Source: Morella rubra | Lineage: Eukaryota; Streptophyta; Magnoliopsida; Fagales; Myricaceae | DNA: 64,000 nt | Assembly: GCA_003952965.2 (NCBI GenBank) | Contig: CM025854.1 | Coordinates: 12,087,105-12,151,104, forward strand | Reading direction: 5' to 3' | Shown: piece after piece, positions 1 through 13,074 of the stretch | How positions within the stretch are numbered: position 1 is the first letter of the stretch | Layout: every line of letters starts with the position of its first letter | The notes under the pieces: generated by a model | Databases searched by the model: none | Told to the model about the DNA's origin: nothing | The model's input: only the letters and a program-made list of their open reading frames with translations | Program-made: the position numbers and the translations under genes

Positions 1-959
1 GGGAGGGGTGATAAAAATAATGAGGGTGAGAGGAGGACGAGCGGTCTAATTATAGGACTGATTTGAGTGACTTCTCTGGGAAGGACACTGATGAACCTGT
101 GGCATATGTAGAAATTGAGAGTCCAGAGGGTGCACGCCAAGAGACACAATCTAATGTAGATTGTTTTGGGGCCTTTCCAAGAACCTCGAGGGGTGAGGAC
201 AATGAAGGTGTTGAGTCGGAGGATGAGGACTACGAAGAGTCTAGAAGTTGAGATGAATTCGATAGTGATGAGGCCTCACATGGGAGGAGGTATGAAGAGT
301 TTAATAAGAAAGTGGATATGCCTAGGGATGTGATACTTTATAAAGGACTGATTTATCCTAGTACGAAGGTCTTACGGAAGGCGCAAGGAAATATTTAGTT
401 CACAAACACTTCGACAACTTATACTTGAAGAATAATAAGATCAAGGTCCAAGCCCATTGCATGGTGGATGGATGTGATTTCTACATCTTTGTGTTGAAGA
501 TGAGGGACTATGATGGGATCCAAATCAAGTCCTTCATTTTTTAGCACACCTGTGGGGCACATTGTGAAATAAAAAATGCAACGTAGAACTCTTGGGGCAG
601 CACTATCTATCGAACTTCAAAGATTAGCCTAGTTGGTCTGTAGCTGCAATGAGGGGTCGGATTCGCCGAGACTTCTCCATTTAAGTGTCCTTACACTGTT
701 GTTACCGAGCTAAAATGATGGCATGTAGGATGGTCAATGGGAACCAAAGTGAATAGTTCAAGTTTACGGGAAGGTACACCTTAGTATTGCATAGGTGAAA
801 TCAAGGCACTAGTGTGGTCCTTTACAAATCTGTAGATCACTTTAAGCGGCTTTACGTTTGCCTGTAGGCATGCCAAGATGGGTTGAGACATTGTAGATCC
901 TTCATTTGTGTTGATGGATGCCATTTAAAGGGCCAATTTGGAGGCCAACTCTTGTGTGC
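1..959 (+). pseudogene. MULE (MuDR-like) transposase, 5' part, interrupted
   Basis: This is the amino-terminal half of a plant MuDR-type transposase and it enters from beyond the window edge. Translation shows an acidic leader (63-251), then the MuDR DNA-binding region (KVDMPRDVILYKGLIYPS, KIKVQAHCMVDGCDFYIF, and a terminal HTCG). The start of the catalytic domain follows (FKRLYVCLQACQDGLRHC, then VDGCHLKGQFGGQLLCA near 900-959). The frame is broken by several stops and shifts, for example after the acidic leader near 250 and in the DNA-binding region near 540, so no functional protein is encoded here. The coding sequence stops abruptly at 959, where an LTR begins, and resumes at 16516. The 5 bp TGTGC at 955-959 is repeated at 16516-16520. 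MULE identity rests on motif recognition. No terminal inverted repeat is visible because the left end is outside the window. Confidence 0.85.
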
Positions 960-2438
960 TGTCACATCCCTCGTGCTTCTATAGTCTCTAAGCTCTCTTA
1001 GTAGTAACAGAGATACATAAAAGGCGAGATTATGGCACGTCCTTAATTATGGGTCTCAAGACTGTAGTATTTACCTTGGGGTGAGTAAAGTTTTACTATT
1101 TTATAAAATTCAGCGGAAGACTTGTAAAATGTATTTAGAAACAACATCGTGAAAATGGAAGTCAAGTTAGAAGAAGATAAGAAAAATACTTTAAATATAA
1201 AGCAAACATCACACGTACATTAGTACGTAGCACACTGTAACACACTATCCATCCGGGTTAGGGATTAGGAAGGACCCTAAGGCCCTTACAAAAACTAGGC
1301 TAAACATCGAATAAGCCTATATTGCTAACCCTATTGTTTTCAAGCTTATAAACTGACAAGCCAACATTAGTAAAAAAAAAAAGCATTTTCTCAAGATGAG
1401 TCTTCATCAGACGATACGGTAATGTCTATCCAGTCTATGTCGGAGTGGTTAGCTCCCACGGGGTTGTTCTCGTGCGGAAACTCTAGTGACAGATCCTACG
1501 GGATAAGGTAGGTCTAGTTGTCTACAAATACTTCTAGGTCGTTAGTTTCTAATACTTGGACATGAATGACCAAAACATGGGTGCAAAGCTCGTGGGTAAT
1601 GGAGGAAAAAAAATTGCCATAATCTGTCTTAGCAGTACAACAAATATGGACAAGGAAACAAGATGAGTCTTAGGGACTCAATAAAGGTGGATAAGAGGCA
1701 TGTGATGATAACAGCAGTATAAATAGTACTTTACGTATTCAATAAACAATTAAGATTTCCAAAACACTACCAGAATAATTATATGCAATATGAATGCCAT
1801 ATTCATGTCTGTAAAATCCTTTGCCTTACATGTCCACTATTTCACCCCTAAAGATAGGGTTGTGTGTCTAATCTCCCATGCACTTTAGGACAGGCATTCT
1901 GTTGCCCTAGGACAATGGATAAAGGCCTATATGCCTCCTACCCTAGGGCCATCCACTACCCAGTAGTGATGGTTGCACTCCCCAGTGATCGGTACCATCA
2001 CCCATTAACTGTAAAAGTTTCATTAATGCAAATGCCTTGCAAATGCCATGTCCTTTATACTATTGATGCAAATGCCATATCCATAACATCATTGATGCAT
2101 ATAAAAAATATCCGTTTTACCATTAATCATGTGTAGTAAAGTTTCTTAATCTTGCTTACCATTCATATGAAATCATTTCACATGATATCAAATTACATCA
2201 CATATCTTGTATTTATTTCCAAAATAAATACTATTAAACTTATACTCAGCCAAACTCATATCTATAATTACTTATTTTAAATCAGCATGCAATTAAGGCT
2301 TTTAGTTAAAGACTTTCACTATTTAACCAAATACAAGCTCATTAAACATGTTTTCCAGGTGAAATATCTTGAGTCCAATGAGGACTTACTTAGACTTGCG
2401 TTTGCTGACAAGCACACCCATTGAAATTATCAAAGTGG

Positions 2439-2850
2439 CACTACAAAAAAAAGGCCTTTAGCGGCACTTAGAAACTGCGGCTAAAGGTCAAAAAACCGGT
2501 GCTAAAGGTTTTAGCAGCGGTTTTTTAGCGGCAATTGCGACCGCCGCTATAGGTCCGTCACAATAGGTTATAGCGGCGGTTTTTCACGACCGCTGGTGAA
2601 GAGTCGGTATATAGCGGCGGTCTTTTAGCGGCATTTGTGACCGCCGCTACAGACTTGAAATGTTGTGGCAACATTTCTTGAAACGCCGCTACAGGTTGCT
2701 TGTGATCTGCGTTAAAAATATATAGCAGCGGTTTTGTGACCGCCGCTATAGACCCGAAATGTTGTGGCAACGTTTCTTCAAACACCGCTACAAGTCGATT
2801 GTGATCTGCGTTAAAAATCTGTAGCAGCGGTTTTGTAAAAACCTGCATTT
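2439..2850. repeat. CACTA 3'-side terminal inverted repeat and subterminal repeats
   Basis: After the CACTACAAAAAAA terminus, the motif tagcggcggt/tttagcggc and its inverse accgccgcta recur many times, with a tandem sub-unit around ccgctatagacccgaaatgttgtggcaac (about 2641-2800). In En/Spm such motifs are binding sites for the TNPA-type accessory protein. Read in frame they give a spurious 96-aa repetitive reading frame. Confidence 0.9.
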
Positions 2851-3489
2851 TTTTTTTTTTATATTTTCCTGTAATCTGAATTTAATAGATTTTGATTGAT
2901 TGATGCAAAAATAGAAAGTGTAATGAAACAAAATATATTTCATCATTGACTAAATAACCACGTCTTACAAGTTTTGCATCAAACAAGTAATAAGTAATAA
3001 CAACAAATAAGTAATGACAGTTTCTCAGAAGTCTAAAAACTAATAAGTAATGACATTTAACAACAAATAACTATAACTTTAATTTTTAGCAAGTTCAGCA
3101 CCTGCACCAGGACCATCTGCTCCAGCACTATCTGCACTACCACCAACACCATTATCTGACCATCGACATTGTCTGCCATTGTAACATTGAAAAATTAACA
3201 AACAGTAATGACATGAACAAAGATAAAAATAAATAAATACAAATATAAGAGCTTAGTACACACTTAAAATCAAATTAATGGCAGTATTTATTTATGTTAT
3301 TATCTTACCATGAAACGTTTTCTGGCTTGCATGAGATGAGATCGGAAATGTTGGTGGAACTTGGTCGGGATTGGAATTTGCAACATTTTGGTTTTGAAGT
3401 TGCTCCTACAAAAGTTAAACAAACAATTAACTAGGATAAAAAATAGAATCAATAGTAATTATGTGAGGGTAAGTAACTAAAACTTTTAC

Positions 3490-4870
3490 CCAGGCTTTAG
3501 CCAGGCACTGAAATTGTAGACTGCATCATCTTCATTTGATCTTGCATCTCTATCATTTCCGCATTATTAGAAGATTCAGGCTGAGTGGATCTTATGTTGG
3601 GGTTGGTAGGATGGGATGAAGGAGTTGGTCCTAGTCCAACGCCGCGAATGCGACCATGTCGTTCTGGACCCATAACTTGTGCATATCGGTCAGATGGTGA
3701 CCAACTGATGCTGCCACCCATTCTGGATTGGCTCAAAGTTTGTGAACTTCCTGAATCATTCAGTTCAATCTCCTCCATTCGCCTCTGAAAAGAATAGAAC
3801 ATACAATTAAATTTTGAATTAAAATTAAAATAATTCAAATCAAAATTGATGTAATAGTGACATACTATTTTCTTTGCTACATCCGGATTTATTGGAGACC
3901 CGTCAGAACGTGAATGGACAGCTTTATATAACTCTGCTCGATTGATTTGGAACTTGTTTCTCTTTTTCCTACATCACAAACACATATAGAATGATTAAAT
4001 TGTAAATTACTTATAAGAATCCTAATAATAAATACTATACCATAAACAAACTAATTAAGTACTACATACCAACTCGTGAGCATGACGTGCAAAGCTCTTA
4101 GATCCTGCAGCGTGGACCGTGTTTGGTTATTTTGTTTTCCAGCACTTCGATGCATTACCGGTTCATAAAATAATAATAAAAAATAATATACCCGTCCTGC
4201 ATCAGAATACCAAAAATCGACTAATTTGCAAAATTGCTCCAAATTAACGTTTGTTGGAGCTTTATTTTGACATGTTGAGGCGTAAAGGCCTCATCAAAAT
4301 ATTTTGCTTCAAACTACATTTGTAGTTCCTCCATTTCTCTCCTAAATCTTTGAGAACCAGCTTCATTGTATCCCCTAATGGAGGCTCGGGATTGTAAACG
4401 TTTCTGCAAAATATACCCCAAGAGTTAGGTGCGTCAATTATTAAATTTATATAGTTGAATAAGTTGTGAATAAAATTAGGTATACCGTCATAATACTCCA
4501 ACAGTCCTCTTTATTGTAGGGACTTTACGCCAATCCGGCATCTAGGGGGATTTGATTAGGAACACGGGCAACGCAACCAGTGAATTTGTTAAAAATTCCC
4601 CTTCATACCTAGAGGCTGCCCATTGTCATTAAAACACGTTAATCAATCTTCTTAGATTCCAGATCATCCGCATTTTCTTCAATTGCAATTGAATAATCGA
4701 GTAAAATATCTTTAGATTATCTCTATTGTTTATGAACATACCAATTATTTCATCAAAGAAATCATGTCGACGATAGCCTGTTCTGAAGATGCTTGTGTGA
4801 CAGAATTGGTTCTTGTGTGGAAAATATATCTCTTCCTAAGTTATTTGAAAGTGAAATTGCCTTAAACAAA
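3490..4870 (-). pseudogene. CACTA Transposase_24 gene, copy A
   Basis: This is the counterpart of the gene at 5750-7300. Matching blocks are PEPPLGDTMKLVLKDLGEKW (about 4390), EQFCKLVDFWYSDAGRVYYF (about 4230), the INRAELYKA region (about 3930) and ISWSPSDRYAQVMGPERHGR (about 3700). It ends with its own tail, MIEMQDQMKMMQSTISVPG, and a stop at 3497. Its sequence has more and larger deletions than copy B (for example, missing residues after the KLVDFWYSDAG block), so it is probably not functional as read. Confidence 0.8.
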
Positions 4871-4924
4871 ACAAAAAACATATCGAGCATGTAAAAGAAA
4901 TGAATTAAACAGAGAGATAATTGA

Positions 4925-5707
4925 CATACTGTACAAAATCCTGAGATATATTTAGTGTTGTTCCTTCCACCTCATTTCTAAACCACATCAAATCATCTTG
5001 TACATTCTCAGGGACTTGCTCAATGTTGAAATTATAAGGTTCATTTTCATAATAGTTATCCATCACATCATCATCTCACCATTACCAGTATCAAACACAT
5101 CTCTTGGTTTGGTCTTGACAACTACTTCCCAATTTGGATGTCTTTCATCAGATACATAGTATACTTGAGATGCTTGTGATGCGAAGATGAATGGATCATC
5201 GCTTAATCGCTCTCCAGTATGCACTAAACGCGATGAATTAACAAGTTCGAATCCAAACTCATCAACTTTATATCCCCTACCAATAGTTGTGTCAACCCAA
5301 TCACATTTGAATAGTACAAAACATTCTTCATCAAAATAGTTTAACTCAATGATACTTATAATTCGCCCGTAATATGTGGTGCCCCATTCAACAGTCACAC
5401 ATACTCCACTATTTTGAGTTGTTCTGCCCATTTCATTATCTTTTGCACGAAACTTCATACCATTACGTACATATCGGAATGATCTAGCTTCGGGGTTTGG
5501 ACCTTTAGCAAGCCATCGAACTCTATTTGGAAGTTGACACTTCATCGCTCGTCCATATTTTGAACCTATTTTCCTCGAACAGCAACTCAAGATTAAACTA
5601 TTTATAAGTTTTAAAGTAACCAACAATGCAAAATATTTTAAACATAACACATACATAGTTTCTAAACCAGTCACAAAATTCATCCTTATGCATCTTGTCG
5701 ATGACAT
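4925..5707 (-). pseudogene. CACTA TNP2 C-terminal segment (DUF4216), displaced copy
   Basis: The blocks are KCQLPNRVRWLAKGPNPEAR, then FRAKDNEMGRTTQNSGVCVT, then a run with YFDEECFVLFKCDWVDT and PNWEVVVKTKPRDVFD. The latter run is the hallmark end of DUF4216 in plant CACTA transposases. The tail continues as ENEPYNFNIEQVPENVQDD and WFRNEVEGTT to about 4925. The same segment starts again at 7740-7400, so this is the complete downstream member of a duplicated pair. In an undisturbed element it would directly follow the DUF4218 part near 8 kb. Confidence 0.85.
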
Positions 5708-5749
5708 AATCTGTGGGCCGATCCTACGATTATTAAATTTATAAAATTG

Positions 5750-7300
5750 AATTTCTAGGCTTTGCCATCATTTTGATTGTAGATTGAAGCAATGCTACTT
5801 CAGACTCCAACATCTGATTTATTTAAGTTACTAGAAGGATGTCAGGCTGACTGGATCTTACGTTGGTGTTGGTAGGATGAGATGAAGGAGTTGGTCCTAA
5901 TCCAACGCCGCGAATGCGACCATGTCGTTCTGGACCAATCACTTGTGCATATCGGTCAGATGGTGACCAACCGATGCTGCCATCCACTCTAAATTCGTCA
6001 AAGTTTGTGAACTTCCTGAATCGTTCAGTCCAATCTCCTCCATTCGCCTCTGAGAGAATACAACGTACAATTAAATTTTGAATTAATATTCGCACATTGA
6101 AATCAAAATTGATGTAATAATGACATACTATTTTCTCTGCTACGTCCGGATTTATTGGAGATCCGTCAGAACGCATATGGACAGCTTTATATAAATCCGC
6201 TCGATTGATTGGAACTTGTTTCTCTTTTTCCTGCATCACAAACACGAATCGTGATGAAATTGTAAATTACAAATAAGAATGACAATGATAAGTACTATAC
6301 TATTAAACAAACTAATGAAAGTACTACATACCAATTCGTGAGCATAACGTGCGAAGCTCTTTGATCCTGCAGTGTGGACCGTCGTTTGGAGCGATCTATT
6401 TTGTTTTCCAGCATGACTTCGATGCTACATTAACATCAAGACAGTTAAAATTAATAATTGAAGTTATATTCATAAAAATTATAATACGAATAAATAAATG
6501 TCATACCCGTCCTGCATCAGAATACCAAAAATCGACTAATTTGCAAAATTGCTCCAAATTAACGTCTGTTGGAGCATTATTTTTCACATACTGAGGCGTA
6601 AAGGCCTCATCAAAAATTTTGCTTTAAACTACACTTGTAGTTCCTCCATTTCTCTCCTAAATCTTTGAGGAACCAGCTCTTGACAATATCCCCCAATGGA
6701 GGCTCGGGGATTGTAAACCGTTTCTGCAAAATATACCCCAACAGTTAGGTGCGTCAATTATTAAATTCATATAGTTGAATAACAATTGTGAATAACCAAA
6801 ATTATACCGTCATGAGGCTCCAACAGTCCTCTTTTATTGACATTGGGACTTTACGCCAATCCGCCGCATCTAGGGGGATTTGATTCGCAACACGGGCAAC
6901 ACAACCAGTGAATTTGTTAAATATTCCCCTTCATTACCCAATGGCTGCCCATTGCCATTGAATTGTACTGGAATCAATTCGTCTTCCTTCAGATTCCAGA
7001 CGTCCGTCATCCGCGTGCCGCCACGCACTTTCCGGACTTCAGTATCACCTGCACATTTAGCATGTGAAACTAAATTAGTAACATATTAACTTAGATTATC
7101 TCTATTGTGGTTATGAACATACCAATTATTTCGTTATCGTTCAAAGATTCATCATAGTCGAACGATGGATGGTAGCTTGGTGATGATGGCATTGGTTGCT
7201 GTGTGATGCCGTTGCTTCTTGTGATGGTGGCACAGGTGGCTGTGATGAAGAAGATATAGTCCTGAATCTCTTCCTCGTCATTGTACCTACACAAGAAATG
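5750..7300 (-). pseudogene. CACTA Transposase_24 (Ptta/En/Spm) gene, copy B
   Basis: This is the second CACTA protein (Pfam Transposase_24 class), probably the TNPA-like DNA-binding partner. A likely start, MTRKRFRTISSSSQPP, lies near 7280. It is followed by KVRGGTRMTDVW (about 7020), GNIFNKFTGCVARVANQIPL (about 6900), PPLGDIVKSWFLKDLGEKWR (about 6680), LEQFCKLVDFWYSDAGRV (about 6530), INRADLYKAVHMRSDGSPIN (about 6190) and VGLGPTPSSHPTN near 5890. Short GT-AG-like gaps between blocks are compatible with small introns. Copy A at 3490-4870 matches it block for block. This copy ends in a different tail (INQMLESEVALLQS). It is separated from its own DUF4216 partner by an internal rearrangement. 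Confidence 0.8.
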
Positions 7301-7379
7301 TAGTAATTGATATTCGAGAATCAATTAACCATCAAAACAATATCCTAGTAATTTCCCTAAATGTAATATTCATACAACG

Positions 7380-10300
7380 CTTCAACAGTCACACATAACT
7401 CCACACTAATTTTGAGTTGTTCTGCCCATTTCAATTGTCTTTTGTACGAAATTTCACACCATTATGTACATATCGGCTAAATGATCTAGCTTCGGGGTTT
7501 GGACCTTTAGCAAGCCATCGAACTCTATTTGGAAGTTGATGCTTCATCATCTCGTCCATATTTTGTACCTATTTTCCTCGAACAACAAGTCAAGATTAAA
7601 ACTAATTGTAAGTTTTAAAGTAATCAGCCAATACAAAACATTTTAAACATAACACATACATAGTTTCGAAACCAGTCACAAAATTCATCCCTATGCATCT
7701 TATCGATGACATAATCTGTGGTCGACTACTACGGTTTCTTGCCTTCAATCGCTCCTTATGCATTCTACACATCGACAATACAATTAAAAAATTAATTTCA
7801 TTCATAAAAACATGCTCAATGAAAGAGTTAGAAGTCTAACATCACTTACGTGCGAATTTGAATTAACTCATCGCAATTAAAAAGGATATATCGATGAGCC
7901 TGCATGCATGTTTTCATATCAAGACGAACAAATGATATTCCTCCCATAGTATCGTCTACATTTCTTGGTGATCTATTAAAGATCGTTGGGACTGATTCTA
8001 AATATCTTGAACAAAATGTTAAGCATTCATCTGCTATATATCCTTCAGCAATAGAGCCTTCAGGTGCGGCCGTGTTGCGAACATAAGATTTGAAACGGTG
8101 CATGCACCTACATCAACAATATTAGACTTTATTAAAAAAACACGTGCAAAGAAACGTGATGTAACATATCTCTATAATTAATATTACCTTTCAATAGGAT
8201 ACATCCACCGAAGTTGAACCGGTCCACCCATCTTACATTCTGCAACTAGATGTACGACCAAGTGCACCATAACAGTAAAGAATGCAGGCGAAAATATCCT
8301 TTCAAGTTGACACAATGTTATAGGGATTTGAGCCTCAAGTCGATCTAAGTCCTCTATCCGTAATGTTTTGGAACAAATTTCTCTAAAGAAACATGACAAT
8401 GAGATCAAAGGAGAACAAACCATGCTTGGCAATGATCTTCGTATTGCAATAGGCATCAAATGCTGCATCAAGATGTGACAGTCATGACTCTTCAAACCTA
8501 TGATATTACGTTGTTGAAGCTTGACACAACGTGATATGTTCGAAGCAAAACCATCCGGCAAATTTCACATTCTTTATCACTTTTAGAAGCATTCTTTCTC
8601 TTCGCGAGTCATTGAGTAGCAAGCACCAGGCAAATGAACCTTTCCTGCATCAGTGATCTTTGGATGGAGATCATGTCTTATTCCCATGCTTTGTAAGTCA
8701 AGACGTGCCTTATAGTTATCTTTTGTCTTCCCGTCCACATCTAACAATGTACCAATGATATTGTCCACTACGTTTTTCTCTATATGCATCACATCTAGAT
8801 TATGGCGTAACATATTATCCTTCCAATAAGGCAATGTGAAGAAAATACTTTGCTTCTTCCATACACTTGACTCAAAATGTAAAATACCCTGTAATTCCCT
8901 GAAAATGTCATCACGGTCATAAAATAGGGTGGTGGAGTCATTTCATAAGTACCGTCAAATGATCTTTGATCTCTTCTCCACCTATGATTTAATGGTAAGA
9001 ACCGTCTATGCCCCATGTAGCAAAATTTTCTACCATTATCCAACCACCGTGACCAAGTCTGATACATACAACATGGACATGCAAGACGTCCCTTTGTACT
9101 CCATCCAGAGAGGTCACCATATGCAGGAAAATCGTTAATTGTCCACATCAATTCTTTCGTAGCAATGTCATAAGTATCTAATCCAACATCCCACAACTCT
9201 TTTAACTCCAATATCAATGGCTCTAGATATACATCTATCTTGAAAGAAGGAGATTTCGGTCCAGGAATAAGTAATGACAACATTAAAGATGAACGTTTCA
9301 TGCACATCCAAGGAGGCAAGTTATATGGTACTAATATCACTGGCCATGTGCTATGACTAGTGCTCATGTTCCCAAAAGGATTAAACCCATCCGCTGCTAA
9401 CCCAAGCCTAACATTACGAGGATCAGAAGCAAAATCAGCATACTGTGCATCAAATGCCTTCCAAGCTTGACCATCGGCCGGATGCCTTAACAACCCATCA
9501 TTTACACGTCCATCGTGATGCCATTTCATATGAGAAGCAGTTTTTGAGGACATGAATAATCTCTGCAAGCGGTGCTTTAAAGGAAACCACCGCAAAACTT
9601 TCGCCGGTTTTCTCTTGGATCTCTTGGATGATCCACCTTCATTCTGTGACAAATTATTTCCCTCCCCATTGCCCTTCCATTTTGATGCTCCACACTTTGA
9701 ACAAACTTCTAATTCTCATTCTCATTCCAAAACAAACACAACCGTTTGGACAAACATCTTTTCATATCCAAGTCCTAACCCTTTCATGTATTTTTTAGCT
9801 TCATAAGTGTCCTTCGGCAATTTAGCACCCGCAGGGAGCATATCACCCAGTGTTTGGAGTAACCACGTAAAAGAGGTATTACTCCATCCTCCCATGCACT
9901 TCAAATGATATAACTGTACAACAGCAGTTAACTTACTAAATTTTATGCACCCTTCATACAAAGGATCGTCTGCATCTTTAAGCATGTCATAAAACTTTGC
10001 AGTATTTCAGTAGGAAGTCTCTTTGTTCTCGTACATTATGGGATTGTGTTTCCGGTACTAATGGAAATACCTCGTGTAATAGTTCATGCATCCCAGATGA
10101 TGGTTCACACATTTCATTATCTGCAACAAAAATAGAGGGATGACTAGATGCTGCCCTATCTCGCAATTCACCATGCGCAAACCAATAATCGTAACCCGGA
10201 GACATCCCATATTGGACCAAATGATCATGTACCGTACTATGTTATACCTCTTGTAATTGACGCACTTTACACAAGGGCAACAAATTCTCTCATCACTACC

Positions 10301-10399
10301 CATACTCTTAGATGCAAAACCCAGAAACTCATTGACTCCCAACACATATTCACTTGTCCCGCGTTTCTTTTTCATCCAACTCTTGTCCATGAGCGACAA
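7380..10399 (-). pseudogene. CACTA TNP2-like transposase (TNPD homologue), frame-disrupted
   Basis: This is the main CACTA transposase. In order on the minus strand: a transposase-associated domain at the start (DKSWMKKKRGTSEYVLGV, about 10390), linker segments with GMSPGYDYWFAHGE, and the TNP2 core from about 9650. The core carries KWHHDGRVNDGLLRHPADGQ, RLGLAADGFNPFG, TWPVILVPYNLPPWMCMK, LACPCC and LDVMHIEKNVVDNIIGTLLD (about 8800). DUF4218 follows (IPITLCQLERIFSPAFFTVMV, about 8300), then SYVRNTAAPEGSIAEGY (about 8085). DUF4216 begins near 7740 and breaks off around 7380; its full copy is at 4925-5707. The domain order is that of autonomous plant CACTA elements. Reading-frame breaks occur at several junctions; some may be introns, others look like small deletions. 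Repetitive leader DNA (10.5-12.5 kb) lies upstream. Confidence 0.88.
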
Positions 10400-10679
10400 T
10401 AATAACTATATGAAATGCAACAAAAAAAATATGCATCATTTTAATGTTCATCACATTTTATCAAGATTTTAATAAACTAACATAAATTAATAAAACAAAC
10501 ATTAATACCAACAAAACTATATTAAACAGCATACACATATTAAACTTAGAGATCCCTCCGTAAAGAGGACTGGCTTCGTTTCACCTCAGTTAGACCTCCA
10601 ACGTCAGTGTAGAGGTATCCACCAGGAAGTGATCTCAAAAGTTAAAAAATAAAGATAAATAAACAACATTAAACATTAA

Positions 10680-10960
10680 ACAACACAAACTTTGTCCTCC
10701 AATCTCCAACAAAAACACATAACGAACATCATATAACAATTACCCCTCCAATCTCCAATAAACTCCACAGAACCAACAAATAATAGTTAGCCCTACCCTC
10801 CGCCTTCCAACAAAACCACAAATTCAAACAACACAGAACAACAATCCCCTCCAATCTCCAATAAATCCACAGAACCAACAACAAATAATAGTTAGCCCTG
10901 CCCTCCGCCTTCCAACAAAAGCCACAAACACCAATCTCCAACAAAAACCAACAAACAATA
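10680..10960. repeat. Tandem repeat in the CACTA leader
   Basis: About two and a half copies of a unit of roughly 115 bp contain cctccaatctccaa(c/t)aaa, cacagaaccaacaa, ataatagttagccct and ccctccgccttccaacaaaa. It lies upstream of the minus-strand TNP2 start, so it is non-coding leader or promoter DNA. The 103-aa reading frame across it is repetitive and not credible as a gene. Confidence 0.7.
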
Positions 10961-12159
10961 ATAATAGTAATTGATATTCGAGAATCAAAATACCACTGAC
11001 CTGTTCCAGAGCAATTCCTTATCAGCAACTCACCTATCAACCCTCAATTAGGAACAACGACCAAATCTGAAAATGTATTCGAATCAGTTTCTAAGCTTTG
11101 AAAAAAGCACACAAATATATAATATGCACTTAACTGTAAGAGGAACGAAGCTAATGTTATATTCATGATAAAACGAAATTATAATATTGTAAAAATATGC
11201 TGACCCTCCAAAACCTCAACGCTGCTTAGCCTTCAATTTCACGATTTGCACGATTGCTGGTTGATAGTCAATGAAATTTTTGGTTTCTGTATCTAAGACG
11301 ATAAGATGATGATCTTACTTTCTTTTGAGAATCAATAGTTATAATAATCTTAACTTACAAAGCACTTCGCCATCAACAACAGGAGAAAGGCAATGAAATT
11401 TCTTAAGCCCCAATAGCAAAAAGCTTCCTACATGGTCACCTTCTTTGCTGGTAATCTTTCACACTAAGTCTAAGCCCCTAAGTACTGATTCTCCATTAAC
11501 AATCGAACCTGGCCTGCTGGCCACTATAAATGTTGTGAGCTAGTGGGATTTAGTGACTAACCACGATGCACCTCCATATTAGCTAGTGGAGGTCCCACCA
11601 GGCAGCACTGCATGTGTGGCTGAATATTTTTCAGGGCCAACTCCTATTTTTCAGTGACTAACCATGATGCACATCCATATTTTTCAGGATTGTTTACGGG
11701 TTGTTTTGTTTTCAGGGCCAACAGAAAAACAACAGAACTAATGCATCTACGCAGAATTTCCCCTTTTTTCTATTTCTCTTCAAATCTTTTAAACAAATGA
11801 AAAGAAAACCGAAGACAAGACCAGCTGAAGCCAATTCGCAAACAAGCCCTAACCATTCAAGATTTATCATAGTTGAAGTCGAAATTACCTGGTTATAGAA
11901 CTTCTCTTCCTTTGCAGCAGCAGTACATCTCAATTTTCATAAAAATAATCTTCTCAAGCCGCATGCACTACAACAAAAATTTGGCAATTAGAAGAGAAAT
12001 AGCAAAACAAAAGAGAAAAGGAAGAGAGATGAGAAATTACCTCTCCCGGTGTTGTTCGGAGAGGACTCACGACGTGCCTCAAGAAAGAATGAGGGGGCGA
12101 GAGGATTAAGAGATAGAGTGAGAGAAACCGAGAGGGTAAGAGGTAGAGTGAGAGACAGA

Positions 12160-12520
12160 TGGGAAAGGGGCTGTTCGGGAGAAGCTGGGGCTGTTAGATC
12201 GGGCTGTTTGGGAGATAGATCGTGGGAAAGGGAGCTGTCTGGGAGATAGATCGTGAAAGGGGGAAAGGGCTGCTGGGGCTGTTCGGGAGAGGGGGAGCTG
12301 GGCTGTCCGGGAGAGGGGGAGCTAGGAAGGGGAGCTGGGGAGGGTGCGTAAGAGACAGACGGGGATTGAAGGGAGTTGGGGCTGTCCGGGAGAGGGGGGA
12401 GTTGGGGCAGGGTGCATAAGAGACAGACGGGATCGAAGGGAGAATGGCTGTTTGGGAGAAGAGGAGTTGGGGCTGTTTTCAGAAGGGAAAGGGGGTTGAG
12501 AGAACGTCGCCGTTTTGAGA
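12160..12520 (+). repeat. G-rich minisatellite inside the CACTA element
   Basis: Purine-rich repeats combine ggggctgt(t/c)cgggaga, gggggagctgggg and gtgcgtaagagacagacggg; the last occurs near 12340 and again near 12410. Several short frames on both strands cross it and none resembles a protein. Such G-runs are hard to assemble and could form quadruplexes. Confidence 0.75.
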
Positions 12521-13074
12521 GAAAGGGGGTTCATCGTTGCAATATAATTCAAAGCTTTTTTTTTTTTCTAATTTATAGTTTTTCTAATTTTTTAATAATA
12601 AGTTATATTTTGTAGTTTTGTGTTTTTACTAAATTAAAATTAGTTCTAAATTGTAATAGTAATTATAAATCTTTATACTTAGTATTAAATACATAGCTAT
12701 GTATATTCTTTACACTCTTTTTTATAATTAGTATAATAATCTTAATTAAAATAGGTTGGTAGTAATAATATATAATACTTATAATTTAAAAGTATATGTT
12801 TATTATATAATTGATATGTGCTAATTAACCTAAGTACTTTATATATATGTACCTACTTAATGACTAAATCAAAGCCTCTAAGACTATATATATAACAACT
12901 TCAATTTTCACAACATTCCTTATAATTCAATTTTATTAAGTAGGTACTTTAAAATAAAAATTTTCAAATACATGACAAAAATAAAATTATATATTAAAAG
13001 GAATATAATAATATATAAAATAATTATTAACATTAAATAACTTATAATTAATAAATAGAATTTTTTTTTTCATT

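Noticed and set aside
2558-2848. A 96-aa minus-strand reading frame with internally repeated protein sequence
   Set aside because: It lies wholly in the CACTA subterminal repeat array; the protein repeat is a by-product of the DNA repeat.
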